A stretch of 64,000 bases of DNA from Theocolax elegans (Eukaryota > Arthropoda > Insecta > Hymenoptera > Cerocephalidae): assembly GCA_026168455.1 (NCBI GenBank), contig CM047431.1, positions 10,885,703 through 10,949,702 on the forward strand, written 5' to 3'. Below, piece by piece: positions 60,718 through 64,000 of this stretch. The notes under the pieces were generated by a model. The model searched no databases and was not told where the DNA came from. It saw only the letters and a program-made list of their open reading frames with translations. The translations under genes and the position numbers were made by a program. How positions within the stretch are numbered: the stretch's first letter is position 1; each line of letters starts with the position of its first letter.

Positions 60718-61279
60718 ATATATATATATAAGGAGGAATCGAGGAAAATTATCTAATTTAAAATATAAATAAATCAGGAGGAATCGAACCACCGCACAAA
60801 TCAGATAATTATATATATCTATCCATAATATATTCGACTGAGTATTATTTTCTAATTAATTACGTTATATATATTGGTGAGTTATTTTAATTATTAAAAT
60901 AATAATTGATTTATTTAGTGGGGACAATAAGGATAAATTCAGTGCGCGTTTTTCTTATTAAATTAAATTATTTATTTGATTAATTATAAAGTAACGTTCT
61001 CTCTCTCGTGGTTAGTGGTGCCACGGGATCTATTATTAGATCCCGTAATATAATTGTATAAATCTAAATTTTGTTAAGGGTGTTAATATTCGTTACGCGG
61101 TTTAATAGGTATCCGGAACTATTATTTTATTCAACGGAACTTCCTCTGGTTGAGTCCACCGGGTGATCAGGACGAATAAATTAATATTATTGTTTTTCTT
61201 TTTCGATGATGTTGGGATCCGGAAATAGTTTTATTTAAATAATATTTATTTATATGGAATTGTAAACCAGCATCACATT

Positions 61280-61295
61280 TGGCGCCCAACGTGTG
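61280..61295 (+). other. Primer-binding site of gypsy B
   Basis: TGGCGCCCAACGTG two bases after the LTR end. Same first 11 bases as the PBS of gypsy A. Confidence 0.88.
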
Positions 61296-62391
61296 TTTTT
61301 ATTGTACATTTAGTGATTAAATTGTTTTCAGTTTGTTAGCAAATTTAACGGTGTTTTTTTGTACATCGGCGGAAGTTGAATTAATGAATATTTTAGGGAG
61401 TGTTTTAAAAATTTCTCAGTGGGGTCGAGAGAGAGAAATTTTTGGCGTCGGTTACGCCATTTTGGAAAATTGAAAATTCGATTGCTGCCATTTTAACGTT
61501 TAACTGGCCGCGTTGAAATTTAATAATTACCGTTTCTAGTGGGAGATAAACTGATATATTATTTTATTTTTTTTATTATTATTGTAATAATTATTGTTGT
61601 TGCTGTCTGTTGCTATCACCTATTTTGCAAGCGCTTTTTGTGGGCTGCTGCTATTTTAAAGGTGATTTGTTGATTGTAGAGTCAAAGTTAATAAAACTTT
61701 TATTCGACAATTCAACAATTTTTGCGGTAGACAGTGGCATCGCCTCGTGCCAAATAGAAAAATAGTTGGGAGATAATAATTTATTTTATTTACAGTGTTA
61801 TTTTCTGATATTTGGGACGTATAAATATTATTCATGGTAATTTTGAATATATGTATTGGAGTTGACGATTTGTAAAAGCAATCAGGAGTTGGACGTGAGG
61901 ACACCACAAGGAGATATATTTCTTTTTTGTTTTACCAGCTATTTAATAAGGATTTATTTATTTATTTATTTATTTTTCTTTTTTTTCCATTTTTTAGGAA
62001 GACATACATAAAGGTAATCTCCAGAGTAATAATTATAATTTATATTTTTATAATTTATATTTATTTTTATTTGTCAATATTTATTTATATTTATATAGCG
62101 GATGTGCATTTTTTTTTTGTTGTTTCACTTTGTTCGCAACTTACAGTCGGAATTAAGAAAAATTTATTTATTTGGCGCAAGGCTGTATCTGGTCAGATCG
62201 GACCCGTGCACCGAAGAGTTCCCGTTTAATTCAGTTTACGGGGGAATTAATATCTCTGGGTTCGATTAAGGGAAATCTTTATATTAAAGTCATTTTTATT
62301 TTTCTTTTGTTCGTTTTTTTAAAGTTATTCTCTCGGTTGTTCGTAGTTATTTTTTTTTGTTGTTGCTTTTGTGGTATCTTAGTTTACTAAA
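61296..62391 (+). other. Gypsy B leader, non-coding
   Basis: About 1.1 kb, T-rich, with tttatttattt simple repeats near 61945-62100. No ORF of note. Confidence 0.6.
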
Positions 62392-63906
62392 ATGGGTAGT
62401 CATAAGGAAAGGATGGAAAATATCCTTAAACAGTCTACAGGGGCGAGGGAATTATCTAGAAAGATTTCAAAAATAGACCCTAAATTAATAAAAGAGTTAT
62501 TGGAAAAACAAGGGTTAAGTACAGTAGGGTCATTTGGGACATTGAAAGATAGGTTATTAAGAGCGGACTGTAGGAAAATAGATGTTAACTTAAACGTACC
62601 GTGGTATACGGATGACGATGGGGAGTGGGAAATACCGACAAAGGCAGATGAAGCAGAAGTAGAACAACCCATTAATGAGAATAGTAAAGAAAATAGTGAC
62701 AAAGGGGAATGTAATAAAAAAGGGAAACAAGTAAAGGAGAGTGAAGACAAAATAATGGAAAGTGTTAGTCAGGAGGTAGTGGAAGTAGGGAAAGAAACTC
62801 AGATTAGTGAAAAGAATCAGGAGAAAACGGGTGCGCGTAAAAAATCGAACGGGAAACCAAAGGAAACGGTAACTGCGGATAGAAGCGAAGTAGTAGGGAG
62901 TAACATAGATGTAGGGAGTTTGAAGGTATTAGTAACCGACATTATTAGGGAGGTTATGGGTAATCAGTTAGAAAGCGCGTTAATAAAAATAGTAGATGCA
63001 AGGTTGCAAAACTTGCAAGCTAGCAAACAGGTAGAAGAGTTAGGTCAACCAGAAAGAGTTGAAACCGAGGGAGATAATAATAGTAGTAGAGATTTAGTGG
63101 AATATAGTGAATTAAAGAATTCTTTAGTAGAAGAATCAAAGCGTAAAGTGACAAATGGTAGTGCGGACGAATTAGGATCGAGAAAAAGAGAATCTACTCC
63201 CAAGCGAGGTAATAACTTAGGGCCAAAGAAGTTAGGTTTCTCAAAGGGCGAGTTTTTATACAATAAGGGGAAAAGAATTTATTACGTTGAGGAAACCGAC
63301 ACAGGTAGTAGTTCAGAAGAGGAAATATGCAAAAGTAGGAGAGTCCATAAAGAAAAAAAGTTAATGCGTAGACAGATAGATCAGAATCAGGATAGGGAGT
63401 TAGTTGGGACAGATATGAGCGGAAATAGTGAGAATGAGGGAGTCTGGGAAACTCCGAGGTCTAATAAGACCAGCCAACGCCAGAGAGGGGTGAATCAGTG
63501 GCGCAGTATGCAGTGTGTTAAAATGCTGCAAAACTGGAAAATACACTTTTCTGGCGAAGGTAAGGAGGGTCCGGAGGAGTACTTGGCTCAACTTCAAGAT
63601 TGCTATGACGGAACAGCGTATTCTGATACAGAGTTCCTAAGCGCGATTCCTTGTACGCTATCGAAAACCGCGGTTAGGTGGTTTCGATCAGTAAAGGAAA
63701 AGATTAAGACGCTTAAAGAGTTTAAACGCGCATTCAGACATAGATTCATGGGGATATTAGATAGAGAGGATATCATGGAAGAATTGCGTAGAAGGAATCA
63801 AGCAAAGGGAGAGGATATAGCTAGTTATTTATCGTGTATTAGACTTATAGTAGGGCATTTAAGAACCTCCGTCGGAATATCAGCTGGTTCCATTGATATT
63901 TCGTAA
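62392..63906 (+). CDS. Gypsy B gag, frameshifted near its end
   Basis: 504 codons from ATG at 62392. Residues about 31-57 (KLIKELLEKQGLSTVGSFGT, then LKDRLLRA) fit a SAP-type helix-extension-helix motif, a DNA-binding fold. The middle is Lys/Glu/Ser-rich and low in order. Residues about 378-490 form a Retrotrans_gag-like capsid region (MLQNWKIHFSGEG, AIPCTLSKTAVRWFRSVK, LKEFKRAFRHRFM). Near 63865 a one-base shift ends the frame; the other frame continues as PPSEYQLVPLIFRN and LPEYRKAMENEYL to the window edge. Particle protein; likely inactive unless the shift is a sequencing error. Confidence 0.85.
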   Translation: MGSHKERMENILKQSTGARELSRKISKIDPKLIKELLEKQGLSTVGSFGTLKDRLLRADCRKIDVNLNVPWYTDDDGEWEIPTKADEAEVEQPINENSKENSDKGECNKKGKQVKESEDKIMESVSQEVVEVGKETQISEKNQEKTGARKKSNGKPKETVTADRSEVVGSNIDVGSLKVLVTDIIREVMGNQLESALIKIVDARLQNLQASKQVEELGQPERVETEGDNNSSRDLVEYSELKNSLVEESKRKVTNGSADELGSRKRESTPKRGNNLGPKKLGFSKGEFLYNKGKRIYYVEETDTGSSSEEEICKSRRVHKEKKLMRRQIDQNQDRELVGTDMSGNSENEGVWETPRSNKTSQRQRGVNQWRSMQCVKMLQNWKIHFSGEGKEGPEEYLAQLQDCYDGTAYSDTEFLSAIPCTLSKTAVRWFRSVKEKIKTLKEFKRAFRHRFMGILDREDIMEELRRRNQAKGEDIASYLSCIRLIVGHLRTSVGISAGSIDIS

Positions 63907-64000
63907 TCTGTTGCCGGAGTATCGTAAGGCAATGGAAAACGAATATCTCGATAGTTTGGACGATATTGAGAAGTGGGGGAGAAAATACGAACGGAAGAAA

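Larger units (their letters stand above)
57241..61277 (+). mobile_element. 5' LTR of gypsy family B, with two insertions
   Basis: Starts (G)GTCCTATTGG and ends ccagcatcaca. Minus the solo LTR-C and FB5 it is about 2.0 kb. A TATA-like tgtatataagag lies at about 59153. The 60880-61277 part matches 17190-17584 closely. In U copies the first base is T (tgtcc). Confidence 0.85.
57241..64000 (+). mobile_element. Ty3/gypsy family B element, 5' part; continues past the window
   Basis: 5' LTR (57241-61277), PBS (61280), leader and gag. The LTR carries two nested insertions. The element defines the LTR family seen as solo LTR-B in the U units. Pol would lie beyond 64000. Confidence 0.85.

Noticed and set aside
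60571..60792. 73-codon ORF in FB5
   Set aside because: Palindromic AT-rich sequence read through; low complexity.

Overview
The window is eukaryotic, AT-rich, and made almost entirely of transposable elements. The families present are Ty3/gypsy LTR retrotransposons, two kinds of non-LTR retrotransposon, a Penelope-like fragment, a long-TIR mariner-like transposon, and foldback/MITE elements. This mix, with a Baculo_FP-like ORF1 and SAP-motif gag, suggests an insect, possibly a hymenopteran (inference, moderate confidence). I found no convincing host gene, no functional tRNA or rRNA, and no prokaryotic features.

Region 1 (1-29308) is one unit of about 9.7 kb present in alternating orientation: a short inverted start (U0, 1 to about 378), U1 forward (about 379-9752), U2 inverted (9753 to about 19508) and U3 forward (about 19509-29308). 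Each unit holds, in U3 order, part of a foldback element (FB1, with tRNA-like halves at the U2/U3 centre), a MITE, a second foldback (FB2), a solo gypsy LTR (LTR-B, antisense) carrying a 3.4-kb mariner, about 420 bp of unassigned sequence, and the 3' LTR of another gypsy element (LTR-A) carrying a 5'-truncated non-LTR copy. Only U3 continues past the LTR-A polypurine tract into the matching gypsy interior, so U3 looks native and the others look like copies made by fold-back template switching, in vivo or as an amplification/assembly artefact.

Region 2 (27258-38563, minus strand) is the gypsy element bounded by those LTRs. Its interior is a chimera. Copy A (gag-PR-RT-RNaseH) is fused to copy B (leader, deleted gag, RT, RNaseH, integrase), and both are full of stops and frameshifts.

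Region 3 (38564-46822) has a Penelope-like fragment, a hammerhead-ribozyme-like motif, a foldback (FB3) and half of a second copy, a fragment of LTR-C, and a nearly full-length but broken two-ORF non-LTR retrotransposon (minus strand) abutting foldback FB4.

Region 4 (46823-57240) contains decayed LTR fragments, a degenerate gypsy (gag and part of RT, minus) joined to an R1/I-like non-LTR fragment, a PBS with LTR end, and AT-rich sequence with a small mariner remnant.

Region 5 (57241-64000) is the 5' part of a family-B gypsy on the plus strand: a 5' LTR interrupted by a solo LTR-C and a 1-kb foldback (FB5), then PBS, leader and a 504-codon gag that is frameshifted near the window edge. Its LTR is the same family as the solo LTR-B in the U units.
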